A stretch of DNA of 51,322 nucleotides. It comes from Rhizobium sp. PP-CC-3A-592 (GTDB taxonomy: Bacteria > Pseudomonadota > Alphaproteobacteria > Rhizobiales > Rhizobiaceae). The notes under the pieces were generated by a model. It was given only the letters and a program-made list of their open reading frames with translations, was not told where the DNA came from and made no database searches. The position numbers and the translations under genes were made by a program. This document shows positions 42,740 through 51,055 of the stretch, piece by piece (the first letter of the stretch is position 1; each line of letters starts with the position of its first letter). The stretch is from positions 1 to 51,322 of the forward strand of contig NZ_QJSR01000012.1 in the NCBI RefSeq assembly GCF_003217095.1, written 5' to 3'.

Positions 42740-43632
42740 CTAGGCGCGCTCCCGGAGAGCCGCGAGCACTATGGAGAAGGCTGCCGAGGGCTGCCTTCTC
42801 GACGGATAGTAAAGGTGATATCCCGGATAGTAGGGACAGTAGTCCCCCAGCACCTGATCCAGCCGGCCGTCCCTCAGATCAGCGAGAACCAGCCCCTCTG
42901 GCAGGAACGCGATCCCGTAACCGTCGCGGGCCATCTGCAGGATCTGATGGATGCCGTTGGACGTCATCTGGCCATCGACACGGACGTTAACGTTCTGCCC
43001 GTCCTTTTCAAATTCCCAGGCATAAAGCCCGCCCTTGGTGGGAAGTCGTAGATTGATGCAGTCGTGCCCTGTCAGATCGAGTGGTGACGCAGGTGCTTTT
43101 CGCTTCTCAAAATATTTGGGTGCCCCAACAGCGACCATCCTTTGATCGCCGCTGATCCGCGCCGCAATCATTCCCGGTGAAACGATCTCGCCTAGCCTGA
43201 CACGGCATCAAAACGCTCGGCAACGATATCCGTCAGGCCATAGTCCACGATGAGTTCGACTTTGATCTCGGGATAGTGCTGGAGAATTTGTCGTAGCTTG
43301 GGCCACAAGACATGATCTATGGCGAAATCATCCGCGGTGATGCGGATCGTGCCTGCCGGCTTCCCCCGTGAATCGCTGAGCAAAACAAGCTCTTGTTCTA
43401 TCTCCAGCAATCGTGGCGCCATTGTCTCAAGAAGTCGCTCGCCCTCCGGTGTTGGCGCTACGCTACGGGTGGTTCTTGTGAGAAGGCGCAAGCCGAGCCT
43501 CTCCTCAAGTCCTCGGATCGAGTGGCTCAATCCGGATTGGGAGATGCCAAGCTGTGCCGCAGCCTTCGTGAAGCTGCGCTCGCGAGCGACCACCATGAAC
43601 GCCATCAAGTCGGTCACGTTTTCTCTTAGCAT
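42740..43632 (-). pseudogene. LysR-family regulator broken by a single-base deletion
   Basis: The DNA-binding part reads normally from 43632 (VVARERSFTKAAAQLGISQS, GLSHSIRGLEERLGLRLLTR) to RFDAVSG and a stop at about 43192. The effector part continues in another frame as VRLGEIVSPGMIAARISGDQ and ends at 42740. Inserting one G in GATGCCGTGTCAGG (near 43205) would restore F-D-A-G-V-R-L-G-E, exactly as in the intact paralogue at 36388. So this is a one-base frameshift, either a true pseudogene or a base error. It is divergent from the IS5-split cupin gene, which was probably its target. Confidence 0.85.
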
Positions 43633-43836
43633 CCGTCATCTCCACACTACCTGGCCTACCGTAACGACACGAGCCACCGGCGCCAGACACTTATGAGTGA
43701 GCCCCATATATCCTTTCGAATTTCGATCTCTAATACCGCAGTAAGTTCATCCCATTTGTTTGTAGCCAGCGCGTTCCTCGTTACCAGGGGGAAGCGTTCA
43801 GGCAAGGTTCAAAAGACACGACAGAAGGACGATAAG

Positions 43837-43930
43837 ATGAAACTGCTCGCCACAACTGCCATGCTCTTCTCCATTTTCACAACGACACAAGCCTTCGCTG
43901 AATCCACCGAGGTCTTTGGAGCTGGATCTA
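43837..43930 (+). pseudogene. Exported cupin gene, 5' part, split by IS5-family element
   Basis: The frame reads MKLLATTAMLFSIFTTTQAF, AESTEVFGAGSR and runs into the IS end; GACGATAAG lies upstream of the ATG. The signal peptide ends near AFAES. Removing the element joins it in frame to the 3' part at 44765-45137 (GSR then PTAKGPEANF). Confidence 0.8.
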
Positions 43931-43931
43931 G
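43928..43931. repeat. Left target duplication of IS5-family element
   Basis: CTAG occurs at 43928-43931 and again at 44764-44767. Because the element ends in GG...CC, the true duplication may be only TA (43929-43930 and 44765-44766). Confidence 0.75.
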
Positions 43932-43948
43932 GCTCAGGACTCATTGTT

Positions 43949-44377
43949 TCAAATCCAGAAGATGACGGTTGCAGCGATGCAGATGGCTGAGAAGAAAGTG
44001 TGGGCGCATCGGTCGTATCGTGTAGCAATGCGTCGCCAGTCCTTGAGCTTGGCGAAGAGGTTCTCGACCTTGTGGCGCTGGCGATAGAGTGCCTTGTCGT
44101 AGGGATAAGGAATGTTCCGGCTTCGGCTCGACGGAATGCAGGGTTCTATGCCCTTGGTTACGAGCGCCTGCCGGAACCAGGTGCTGTCGTAGCCGCGATC
44201 GGCGATAAGGACGTTGGCTGGCGGGAGGGCGTTCAGCACGAGACGGGCGCCTTTGTGGTCACTCATCTGACCTTCCGATAGCAGCATGACGACGGGACGG
44301 CCTTTGTCGTCGCAGACGGTGTGGAGCTTGGAGTTCAGGCCGCCCTTGGTGCGTCCGATACGTCGGGGAACATCCCC
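43949..44377 (-). CDS. IS5-family transposase, second frame (OrfB, catalytic C-terminal part)
   Basis: The frame is open from the slippery run at 44378-44382 to the stop at 43949 (GDVPRRIGRTKGGLNSKLHT, VCDDKGRPVVMLLSEGQMSD, DRGYDSTWFRQALV, RQRHKVENLFAKLKDWRRIA). It contains the second Asp (ADRGYD) and the Glu region (KVENLFAKLKDWRR, Y-R-x-R-x-x-V-E) of DDE transposases. It is probably made as a fusion with OrfA by -1 frameshifting; an internal ATG at 44287 is unlikely to be the main start. Confidence 0.85.
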   Translation of the reverse strand, partial: GDVPRRIGRTKGGLNSKLHTVCDDKGRPVVMLLSEGQMSDHKGARLVLNALPPANVLIADRGYDSTWFRQALVTKGIEPCIPSSRSRNIPYPYDKALYRQRHKVENLFAKLKDWRRIATRYDRCAHTFFSAICIAATVIFWI

Positions 44378-44706
44378 TTTTTAAGCAGGCTCGCCGCCGT
44401 GCGGTGGGCCTTCAGGTGTGTCGCGTCGATCATGATGCGCTCGGGCTTGGGACCTTCGCCCGCCAAAGCCGCAAAGATCCGGTTGAACACGCTGAGCCGA
44501 CTCCAACGGATGAAGCGATTGTAGAGCGTCTTGTGCGGGCCGTAGTCCTTCGGCGCATCCTTCCACTGCAGCCCGTTGCGGATCACATAGACGATCCCGC
44601 TCACCACCCGCCGGTCATCGACCCGAGGCACACCATGCGCCAAGGGAAAGAACGGCGAGATCCGAGACATCTGACGCTCGCTCAGCAAAAACAAATCACT
44701 CATCAC
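44335..44706 (-). CDS. IS5-family transposase, first frame (OrfA)
   Basis: The 123-aa frame has the N-terminal IS5/IS427 pattern: LSERQMSRISPFFPLAHGVP, RVVSGIVYVIRNGLQWKDAP, YNRFIRWSRLSVFNRIFAAL and the first Asp in RIMIDATHLKAHRTA. At L-L-K-K-G it meets the run TTAAAAAGGGG, where a -1 shift would continue into OrfB. Without the shift it ends at 44335. Confidence 0.9.
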   Translation of the reverse strand: MMSDLFLLSERQMSRISPFFPLAHGVPRVDDRRVVSGIVYVIRNGLQWKDAPKDYGPHKTLYNRFIRWSRLSVFNRIFAALAGEGPKPERIMIDATHLKAHRTAASLLKKGMFPDVSDAPRAA

Positions 44707-44764
44707 GGCCTCCTCAATGGAGACTGTGAATCACATCTCAAATCAGATTAATAGGTCCTGAGCC

Positions 44765-45137
44765 TAGGCCGACTGCCAAAGGGCCGGAAGCCAACTTCAC
44801 GGGATCTGTCATGGTCGACATGCTTTACTCGAACAACGAGCACACCGGTAATTCCGGGGGCCAAGTGACGTTCGAACCTGGCGCGCGGTCGGCCTGGCAT
44901 ACACATCCCGCCGGACAGGTCCTGATCGTTACATCGGGATCCGGATGGGTTCAGGAGGAAGGTGGCGAAAAGCGCTCCATTCGGCCCGGCGACGTGGTCT
45001 GGACGCCGCCCGGCGTAAAGCATTGGCACGGAGCTACAGACCAAACCGGCGTCAGTCATATCGCGGTCTCGAACGTCAAGGATGGCAAGGCCGTCGACTG
45101 GATGGAAAAGGTCACGGACGAACAATACCTAGACTAA
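44765..45137 (+). pseudogene. Exported cupin gene, 3' part, right of IS5-family element
   Basis: Once joined to 43837-43930 this restores one protein of about 155 aa. Its cupin core is [51 protein letters not shown], with metal-binding His-x-His, Glu/Gln and His. It is similar to the intact cupin at 45244-45639 on the opposite strand (EPGAR-AWHTHP-GQ-LIVT, RPGDVVW, KHWHGA), which is therefore a paralogue. The ATG at 44811 could give a truncated protein that keeps the cupin domain but loses the signal peptide. Confidence 0.85.
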
Positions 45138-45143
45138 AAGAGA

Positions 45144-45172
45144 ATGCCGGGGACCCAACGGGCGCCCGGCAT
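45144..45172. terminator. Hairpin between convergent cupin genes
   Basis: ATGCCGGG and CCCGGCAT form an 8-bp stem with a partly paired interior (ACCC/GGG). It lies just after the first cupin stop, between two convergent genes, as expected for a terminator, but no T-run is seen on either side. Confidence 0.45.
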
Positions 45173-45243
45173 CCACACTCGTCCTTCACCGTCTTCAGCG
45201 CTCACGTTGACGTCTGAGCCTCAGTGAGCCCGGCGTCACGAAA

Positions 45244-45639
45244 CTACTTGTCGTAGTCTTCGTCGGTGACGTGCTCAAGCCAATCGACAACCTTGCCATC
45301 CAAGTGCTCCTGAATGGCAATATGGGTCATGGCCGTCGTGGGCGACGCGCCGTGCCAGTGTTTTTCGCCGGGCTCGAACCAGACGACATCGCCCGGCCGA
45401 ATCTCTTCGATTTCACCACCTTCGCGCTGCACACGACCAAATCCTGCGGTGACAATGAGCGTCTGGCCTAGCGGATGCGTATGCCAAGCAGTACGTGCGC
45501 CCGGCTCGAAAGTGACGGTGCCGGCAGCGCCGCGACGTGCATCGTTTGCTGCGTAAAGCGGATCGATCCGGACCGTCCCGGTAAACCAGTCCACTGGTCC
45601 TTTCGCAGACGGCTGCGATCCATTCTTCTGAATTTTCAT
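45244..45639 (-). CDS. Cupin-domain protein, intact paralogue
   Basis: The protein is 131 aa from the ATG at 45639 (AAGGAG with TACCAG spacer). It has a cupin core [60 protein letters not shown]. No signal peptide is seen, unlike its split paralogue. It resembles the small cupins commonly found next to CMD-type genes. Its metal-binding histidines and glutamine are all present. Confidence 0.88.
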   Translation of the reverse strand: MKIQKNGSQPSAKGPVDWFTGTVRIDPLYAANDARRGAAGTVTFEPGARTAWHTHPLGQTLIVTAGFGRVQREGGEIEEIRPGDVVWFEPGEKHWHGASPTTAMTHIAIQEHLDGKVVDWLEHVTDEDYDK

Positions 45640-45736
45640 CTGGTACTCCTTGGCAATTTTTTGACGCGCCACGTCATCCTATCGGCGGAGCCGGATGGTT
45701 GATGCAACGCTGAAGAATCCTGGTTTTCCGTATGTC

Positions 45737-45769
45737 TCAGGCGGCGGCTCACTTGGAACCGCCGCCTGA
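45737..45769 (-). terminator. Strong hairpin after paoC-like gene
   Basis: A perfect 11-bp stem TCAGGCGGCGG / CCGCCGCCTGA with an 11-base loop begins 6 bp past the stop of the molybdopterin subunit gene. There is no U-run, so it may act as a transcript-end stabiliser or a factor-assisted terminator. Confidence 0.55.
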
Positions 45770-45774
45770 CCACG

Positions 45775-47979
45775 TCACGCAACCTCGGGGAGCCCACCGA
45801 TCAGCTTGTCGAGCGTGACCGGATAGTGCCGCGCACGCACGCCCGTCGCATTGTAGATGGCGTTGGCGATGGCGGCGGAAACGCCGCAGAGGCCCAGTTC
45901 GCCGATGCCCTTTGCCTTCATCGGCGATGACATCGGGTCGGTTTCGTCCATGAAGATCACTTCCTGGTGCGGAATATCCGCATGCACGGGCACTTCGTAA
46001 CCGGCGAGATCATGGTTGACGAAGAAGCCGCGGCGGGTGTCCACCGCCAGTTCCTCCGTCAGCGCACCGCCGACACCCATGGTCATCGCACCGATCACCT
46101 GGCTGCGTGCGGTGATAGGGTTGAGGATGCGGCCAGCAGCGCAAACTGCAAGCATGCGCCGGATGCGGGTCTCCCCGGTCGCTACGTCCACGCCGACTTC
46201 CACGAAATGCGCGCCGAAGGTCGACTGCTGGTGCGTTTCTGTGAGGTTCCCCCACTGCATGGTGTCCTCTCCCACCAAACCTTCAGGCCCTGCGGATCCG
46301 GCCAGTGGAACCGAGCGGTTGCCGGAGCGCACCTGGCCGCCCTCGAACACCGCATCTTCGGAATTGAAACCCAGCTTCTGGGTAATCGCTTCCCGAAGCT
46401 TGACGCATGCGGCGTATACACCTGACGTTGACGAATTGGCACCGAACTGCCCGCCTGAACCGGCCGATACGGGGAAGCGCGAGTCGCCCAGTTGGACCGC
46501 AACCTTGTCCATGGTGACACCCATCATCTCGGCGGCCGTCTGGGCGATGATCGTGTAGCTGCCCGTTCCAATATCGGTCATGTCGGTTTCGACAGTGACT
46601 ATCCCTTCGTTGTCCAGGCGTACCCTTGCGCCCGACGGCAGTACCATGTTGTTGCGAAATGCGGCGGCGACGCCTGTGCCTATCAGCCAGTTGCCCTCGC
46701 GCCGTGTGCCGGGTTTGCCGCGGCCGTTCCAACCGAATGTCTCGGCACCCAGCTTGAGGCAGCCGTTCAGGTCGCGGTGCGAGAATGGGCGTTCCGGCTT
46801 TTCCGGATCGACCTGCGTGTCGTTGATGATCCGGAACTCGACCGGGTCGAGCCCAAGCTTTTCCGCCATCTCGTCCATTGCAATTTCGAGCGCCATCAAG
46901 CCCGGCGCCTCGCCGGGAGCGCGCATGGCATTGCCTTCCGGAAGATCGAGCGTTGCAAGCCGCATCGCCGTCATGCGGTTTTCGCCGGCATAGAGCAACC
47001 GTGTCTGCAGCGTAGCCGCTTCCAACTGACCACCGGGCTGGTCACCCGACCAGCTTTCGTGACCAATTGCCGTGATCTTGCCATCCGCCTGAGCGCCGAT
47101 CCGGATGCGTTGGGAAGTCGCCGGACGGTGAGTTGTGTTGTTGGCGATGAAAGGTCGTGGCAACGCGACTTTCACAGGTCGCTTGGCGGCCTTCGCACCG
47201 AAAGCCGCAAGGACCGCATCGACGCGCAGAAACAGCTTGCCGCCAAAGCCGCCGCCGATGAAGGGCGACATCAGATGGATCTTCTCCTTGTCGACGCCAA
47301 GCGTCGTTGCAAGATCGGACCTCCACCAGTCGATCATCTGGCTGGATGTCCAGAGAGTCAGTTCGTCACCGTCCCACGCGGCGATCGAAGCATTTGGCTC
47401 CATCATCGAATGGGACTGGTCTGGTGTCTCATAGGTTTCTTCCAGGGTTACGGCAGCATCCCGGAAGGCGGCATCAAAATCGCCAACGGCGCTGTCAGTT
47501 GGCGCGCCGCCGGCATCTTTAGGCTTGACCGCATCCTTGACGGCCGCCGAAAGATTGAACACGCCCTCCTCGGCCGTATAATCGACCTTTACGAGAGCAG
47601 CGGCAGCACGCGCCTGCTCAAAGGTTTCGGCTACCACCACCGCGACCGCTTGATGATAATGCTGGATTTTGCTGCCGCCGAAGAGGTTGGCAGTGTTGAA
47701 CTTGCCCTTTCCTCGTTCACCGACGTCCAGTGTCGTGACAACGGCGATAACGCCTGGCGACTTCTTGGCGGCTGCGACGTCTATCCCGTTGATTTGCCCC
47801 TTGGCGATGGCAGCACCGACCGGATAGCCATAAGCATAGTGCGTGTTCTGATCGTGCCATTCGTAGGCATACATTGCACGGCCGGTGGTCTTCAACTGGC
47901 CATCTATGCGCTGGATCGGCTGGCCCACCACCTTGAGCTGATCGATGGGATTGGTGGTTGCTGGTGTGTCGAACTTCAT
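45775..47979 (-). CDS. paoC: Aldehyde oxidoreductase, molybdopterin-binding subunit (PaoC-like)
   Basis: The 734-aa protein of the xanthine oxidase family has the length of E. coli PaoC. It shows the molybdenum-cofactor regions FIGGGFGGK, NAMRAPGEAPG and SAGSGGQFGANSS, and the catalytic base Glu694 in KGIGELGLCGVSAAIANA. Together with the FAD subunit and the Fe-S subunit it forms a periplasmic aldehyde oxidoreductase that turns aromatic and other aldehydes into acids. The gene starts 3 bp after the paoB stop and ends before a strong hairpin. Confidence 0.9.
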   Translation of the reverse strand: MKFDTPATTNPIDQLKVVGQPIQRIDGQLKTTGRAMYAYEWHDQNTHYAYGYPVGAAIAKGQINGIDVAAAKKSPGVIAVVTTLDVGERGKGKFNTANLFGGSKIQHYHQAVAVVVAETFEQARAAAALVKVDYTAEEGVFNLSAAVKDAVKPKDAGGAPTDSAVGDFDAAFRDAAVTLEETYETPDQSHSMMEPNASIAAWDGDELTLWTSSQMIDWWRSDLATTLGVDKEKIHLMSPFIGGGFGGKLFLRVDAVLAAFGAKAAKRPVKVALPRPFIANNTTHRPATSQRIRIGAQADGKITAIGHESWSGDQPGGQLEAATLQTRLLYAGENRMTAMRLATLDLPEGNAMRAPGEAPGLMALEIAMDEMAEKLGLDPVEFRIINDTQVDPEKPERPFSHRDLNGCLKLGAETFGWNGRGKPGTRREGNWLIGTGVAAAFRNNMVLPSGARVRLDNEGIVTVETDMTDIGTGSYTIIAQTAAEMMGVTMDKVAVQLGDSRFPVSAGSGGQFGANSSTSGVYAACVKLREAITQKLGFNSEDAVFEGGQVRSGNRSVPLAGSAGPEGLVGEDTMQWGNLTETHQQSTFGAHFVEVGVDVATGETRIRRMLAVCAAGRILNPITARSQVIGAMTMGVGGALTEELAVDTRRGFFVNHDLAGYEVPVHADIPHQEVIFMDETDPMSSPMKAKGIGELGLCGVSAAIANAIYNATGVRARHYPVTLDKLIGGLPEVA

Positions 47980-47982
47980 GGC

Positions 47983-48933
47983 TCAGCCCCTCGCTTCGGC
48001 AATCACGGCACCGAGCGTACGCTCGACGAGATCGACCTTGAATCGGTTTTGCTCGGTCGGACGGGCGTCCGCGAGAAGAATGGTTGCCATGGCGCGTGCG
48101 CCCTTGGGCAATTCGGCCTCTGCCGCTTCGACGCGCCAAGGTTTGTGGGCAACGCCACCCACTGCGACGCGACCCTTGCCATCCGGCTGGATGACGGCAG
48201 CAATCGAGATCAGTGCGAAGGCGTAGGATGCACGGTCGCGCACCTTGCGATAGATCTGCTTGCCGCCGATCGGAGCCGGCAGCACGACGGAGGTAATGAA
48301 CTCGCCCTGTTGCAGGGTCGTCTCGATATGCGGCGTGTCGCCCGGCAGCCGGTGGAAGTCCGCCATCGGGATCGAGCGCTTGCTGCCGTCCGGCTTCACC
48401 GTTTCGACCTCGGCATCGAGCGCCCGCATGGCAATCGCCATATCGCTCGGATGCGTGGCGATGCAGGCATCGCTGACGCCAACCACGGCATTCTGGCGGG
48501 AATAGCCGTCGATCGCCGAACAGCCACTGCCCGGCGTCCGCTTGTTGCACGGCTGGTTGGTGTCGTAGAAATAGGGACAGCGCGTCCGCTGCAATAGGTT
48601 GCCGGATGTGGTCGCCTTGTTGCGCAACTGCCCGGAAGCACCTGCCAGAAGCGCGCGCGACAGCAAGCCGTAGTCTCTACGCACAATCTCATGCGAGGCC
48701 AGATCGGTATTGCGAACCATCGCGCCGATCCGCAGGCCCCCGTCCGGGGTCGCCTCGATCGTGTCGAGCCCAAGCCCGTTGACGTCGATCAGGTGAGCCG
48801 GCGTCTCGATCTCGAGCTTCATCAGGTCGAGGAGATTGGTGCCGCCCGCGATAAACTTGGCATCCCGGTTGCCGGCAGCCGTCTTAGCCGCAGCTTCGAC
48901 CGAGGCGGCCCGTTCATAGGTAAAGGCTCTCAT
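47983..48933 (-). CDS. paoB: Aldehyde oxidoreductase, FAD-binding subunit (PaoB-like)
   Basis: The 316-aa protein begins [20 protein letters not shown] and has FAD-binding loops [15 protein letters not shown] and [19 protein letters not shown]. It also has the extra cysteine motif [21 protein letters not shown], which in PaoB holds a [4Fe-4S] cluster. It links electron flow between the molybdenum subunit and FAD. Its ATG overlaps the paoA stop (ATGA), so the three genes are coupled in the order A-B-C. Confidence 0.9.
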   Translation of the reverse strand: MRAFTYERAASVEAAAKTAAGNRDAKFIAGGTNLLDLMKLEIETPAHLIDVNGLGLDTIEATPDGGLRIGAMVRNTDLASHEIVRRDYGLLSRALLAGASGQLRNKATTSGNLLQRTRCPYFYDTNQPCNKRTPGSGCSAIDGYSRQNAVVGVSDACIATHPSDMAIAMRALDAEVETVKPDGSKRSIPMADFHRLPGDTPHIETTLQQGEFITSVVLPAPIGGKQIYRKVRDRASYAFALISIAAVIQPDGKGRVAVGGVAHKPWRVEAAEAELPKGARAMATILLADARPTEQNRFKVDLVERTLGAVIAEARG

Positions 48934-49565
48934 GCTTCGATCCCCGCAACTTCGGATATGGCGTCGAGAATATTGGAATAGGCGCCGCATCGACAGATGT
49001 TGCCGCTCATGCGTTCCCGAACCTCGTGGGCCGTCATCTGTGCCTGAGCCGTCAGGTCGCCGGTCACATGGCTCGGGATATTCGCCTTGATCTCTTCGAT
49101 CACGGCGATGGAGGAACAGATCTGCCCAGGCGTGCAATAACCGCACTGGAAGCCGTCGTGCTTGACGAAAGCGGCCTGCATCGGGTGCAGGTTGCCGGGT
49201 TCGCCGAGACCCTCGATCGTGGTGACCTGGTCGCCATCATGCATGACGGCAAGCGACAGGCAGGAATTGACGCGACGGCCGTCCACCATCACGGTACAGG
49301 CCCCGCACTGGCCATGGTCGCAGCCCTTTTTCGTGCCTGTCAGGTGAAGATGCTCGCGCAGGGCATCAAGCAGCGTGGTGCGGTTGTCGATATCGAGTTC
49401 GCGCCTCTCGCCGTTGACGGTGAAGGATAGTTTCGTTGTAAGGTTCATGGCTTGCCCCGCGGGCTGTGCTGCCGCTTTGCCGGCAACTCCGGTCACCGCG
49501 ACAGTCGCGGCTGACGAGACAAGTAAATTCCTTCGGGATATTTCCAGTTGGATTGGGTTTTGCAT
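48930..49565 (-). CDS. paoA: Aldehyde oxidoreductase, 2Fe-2S subunit (PaoA-like), Tat-exported
   Basis: The protein is 211 aa from the ATG at 49565 (GGAG 6-9 bases upstream; a GTG at 49577 is an alternative). A twin-arginine signal [20 protein letters not shown] is followed by two [2Fe-2S] domains. The plant-type site is in [20 protein letters not shown] and CLSL, and the second in [12 protein letters not shown] and [12 protein letters not shown]. It leads the complex to the periplasm by the Tat system. No paoD-like (XdhC) maturation gene was seen next to the cluster. Confidence 0.92.
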   Translation of the reverse strand: MQNPIQLEISRRNLLVSSAATVAVTGVAGKAAAQPAGQAMNLTTKLSFTVNGERRELDIDNRTTLLDALREHLHLTGTKKGCDHGQCGACTVMVDGRRVNSCLSLAVMHDGDQVTTIEGLGEPGNLHPMQAAFVKHDGFQCGYCTPGQICSSIAVIEEIKANIPSHVTGDLTAQAQMTAHEVRERMSGNICRCGAYSNILDAISEVAGIEA

Positions 49566-49775
49566 ATCCGGCTCCACTTCCTTCTTCGGTGTTGTCGAGC
49601 GCGGGTAGACCGCACCATGCTTAAGGATAGTGGCGGGGATACAAAATGATTAGGTGGCATTCATCGCTTGGACATATCGATCCTGAACATCAATCAATTG
49701 GATCGGTTCTTCAGCCGCGGAGGATAGCTCGCAAGCCAGTGATCGACAGGGCTACCGGAGTTTGGGCAATTTTGC

Positions 49776-50522
49776 TTAAAGCTGCTGGGCAGTCGGTCGG
49801 AAAATAATCTCGTTCACATCGACCTCCTCCGGCTGACTGATGACAAAAGCCGCTATACGCGCATAGCTATCTGCGGAGATGCCGATTTCGTTGACGTAGT
49901 CGCTATTCGCCGTCTTGACCGTCTCGTCAGAGATCTTGTCAAGCAACTCGGTCTTGACTGCTCCCGGGCTTAAAATTGTCGTGCGGATGTTATAGTCCTT
50001 CACCTCTTGGCGAAGACCTTCGCAGATTGCCCGGACGGCAAACTTCGTCCCCGAGTAGACAGATGAGGCTGGGAACACCAGATGACCTGCTACCGAGGCC
50101 GTCGTGATAATATGGCCAGACTTCTGCGCCTTCATATGAGGTAGAGCCGCGGCGATCCCATAGAGGACGCCCTTGATGTTGACGTCGATCATTCGGTCCC
50201 ATTCCTCGACTTTAAGCGCTTCGAGGGCGGAAAGGGGCATAATGCCGGCGTTGTTGATCAGAACATCAATGCGACCGAAAGCCTTGACTGAAGCATCGAG
50301 AAGGGTGGCGACATCTGTGCGGTTAGTAACATCCGTCGCGACAGCCAACGCTTGGCCTCCGGCAGCCTCGATGTCGCTCACTAGAGCTCCAAGACGTTCT
50401 ACTCGACGGGCGCCAAGCACGACTTTCGCGCCATGACCTGCGAGGTGACGAGCCGTTGCCTCTCCGATCCCGCTGGAAGCGCCTGTGATGACTACGACTT
50501 TGTTTTCAATATTATGGGTCAT
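49776..50522 (-). CDS. Short-chain dehydrogenase/reductase
   Basis: The protein is 248 aa from the ATG at 50522 (GGAGAAGATAC upstream). It has the classical SDR motifs [22 protein letters not shown], the catalytic Ser in [12 protein letters not shown] and [11 protein letters not shown] (YxxxK). The ADH-short type with an NADP-friendly region (GARRVERL) suggests a carbonyl reductase. It lies 210 bp upstream (in minus-strand order) of the paoABC start. That gap, 49566-49775, holds nothing recognisable. Confidence 0.9.
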   Translation of the reverse strand: MTHNIENKVVVITGASSGIGEATARHLAGHGAKVVLGARRVERLGALVSDIEAAGGQALAVATDVTNRTDVATLLDASVKAFGRIDVLINNAGIMPLSALEALKVEEWDRMIDVNIKGVLYGIAAALPHMKAQKSGHIITTASVAGHLVFPASSVYSGTKFAVRAICEGLRQEVKDYNIRTTILSPGAVKTELLDKISDETVKTANSDYVNEIGISADSYARIAAFVISQPEEVDVNEIIFRPTAQQL

Positions 50523-50719
50523 GTATCTTCTCCGAGAGCTTGAGGCGGTGGATCGCCGGATGGAGTTTAATAATCGTGCCGCGAATAGAGGAACGTAACC
50601 CATCTACATGGGGCCTCGAAGACACGTTTGAGGGCTCGGGTTCCGACGCACCTAAAGTGTAGTAACAACGGTCAGTCTTGGCTTTTGATTGCATGCAGAC
50701 GGTGCGTTGCCGAATGCCA

Positions 50720-50815
50720 TTAGGCGGCGCAATTCCGGATATGCGCTACCCACCCTATGCTGGAAACAAGTGCAAGCACGCAGTAGGCGCACGATTGGAA
50801 GCCTGAAAATTTCAT
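50720..50815 (-). CDS. Tiny hydrophobic ORF with strong ribosome binding site
   Basis: A 31-codon frame starts at the ATG at 50815 with AAAGGAG and the short spacer AACACC just upstream, and ends at TAA 50720. The peptide has a hydrophobic middle (YCVLALVSSIGWVAHI) that could span a membrane, with four cysteines. It may be a real small protein, a leader peptide or the start of a broken gene; no family is recognised. The surrounding gap 50523-51055 otherwise holds only a tRNA-like repeat. Confidence 0.4.
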   Translation of the reverse strand: MKFSGFQSCAYCVLALVSSIGWVAHIRNCAA

Positions 50816-50926
50816 GGTGTTCTCCTTTACATTGAATGGGTCGTTTTACACCGGATCCCCCAACGGGATTAGGTCATCCATTCCGCATACGGTTATGTGC
50901 AATTTGGACCAATCGTTAGGTTTGCG

Positions 50927-50960
50927 TGAACGGAATCGAACCGCTGACCCGTTGTTACTT
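50927..50960. repeat. tRNA-like intergenic repeat, copy 7
   Basis: TGAACGGAATCGAACCGCTG is followed by ACCCGTTGTTACTTTGCGCC. It matches the copy at 9888 in TGAAC, TCGAACCGC, GAC, CGTTG and TACT. Confidence 0.5.
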
Positions 50961-51055
50961 TGCGCCAATGGAAGACATGGCTCCGCATATCAGTCATGGT
51001 CGTGTTTCGGCCCCATCGCTGCAACGATAGGACCGATCCATGTCTTGGTGAAGCG

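Larger units (their letters stand above)
43931..44764 (-). mobile_element. Complete IS5-family (IS427/IS1031-like) element
   Basis: The element is about 834 bp and has inverted repeats beginning GGCTCAGGACTCATT at the left and GGCTCAGGACCTATTAATC at the right (read on the minus strand). Flanking TA or CTAG is duplicated. It carries one transposase in two overlapping frames, joined by a probable -1 frameshift. It splits the cupin gene cleanly, and joining the flanks restores an open frame, so the insertion looks recent. Confidence 0.9.

Noticed and set aside
46492-48597. 701-codon open frame opposite paoC and paoB
   Set aside because: It runs antisense to two well-supported genes in GC-rich DNA; its translation has no known pattern.
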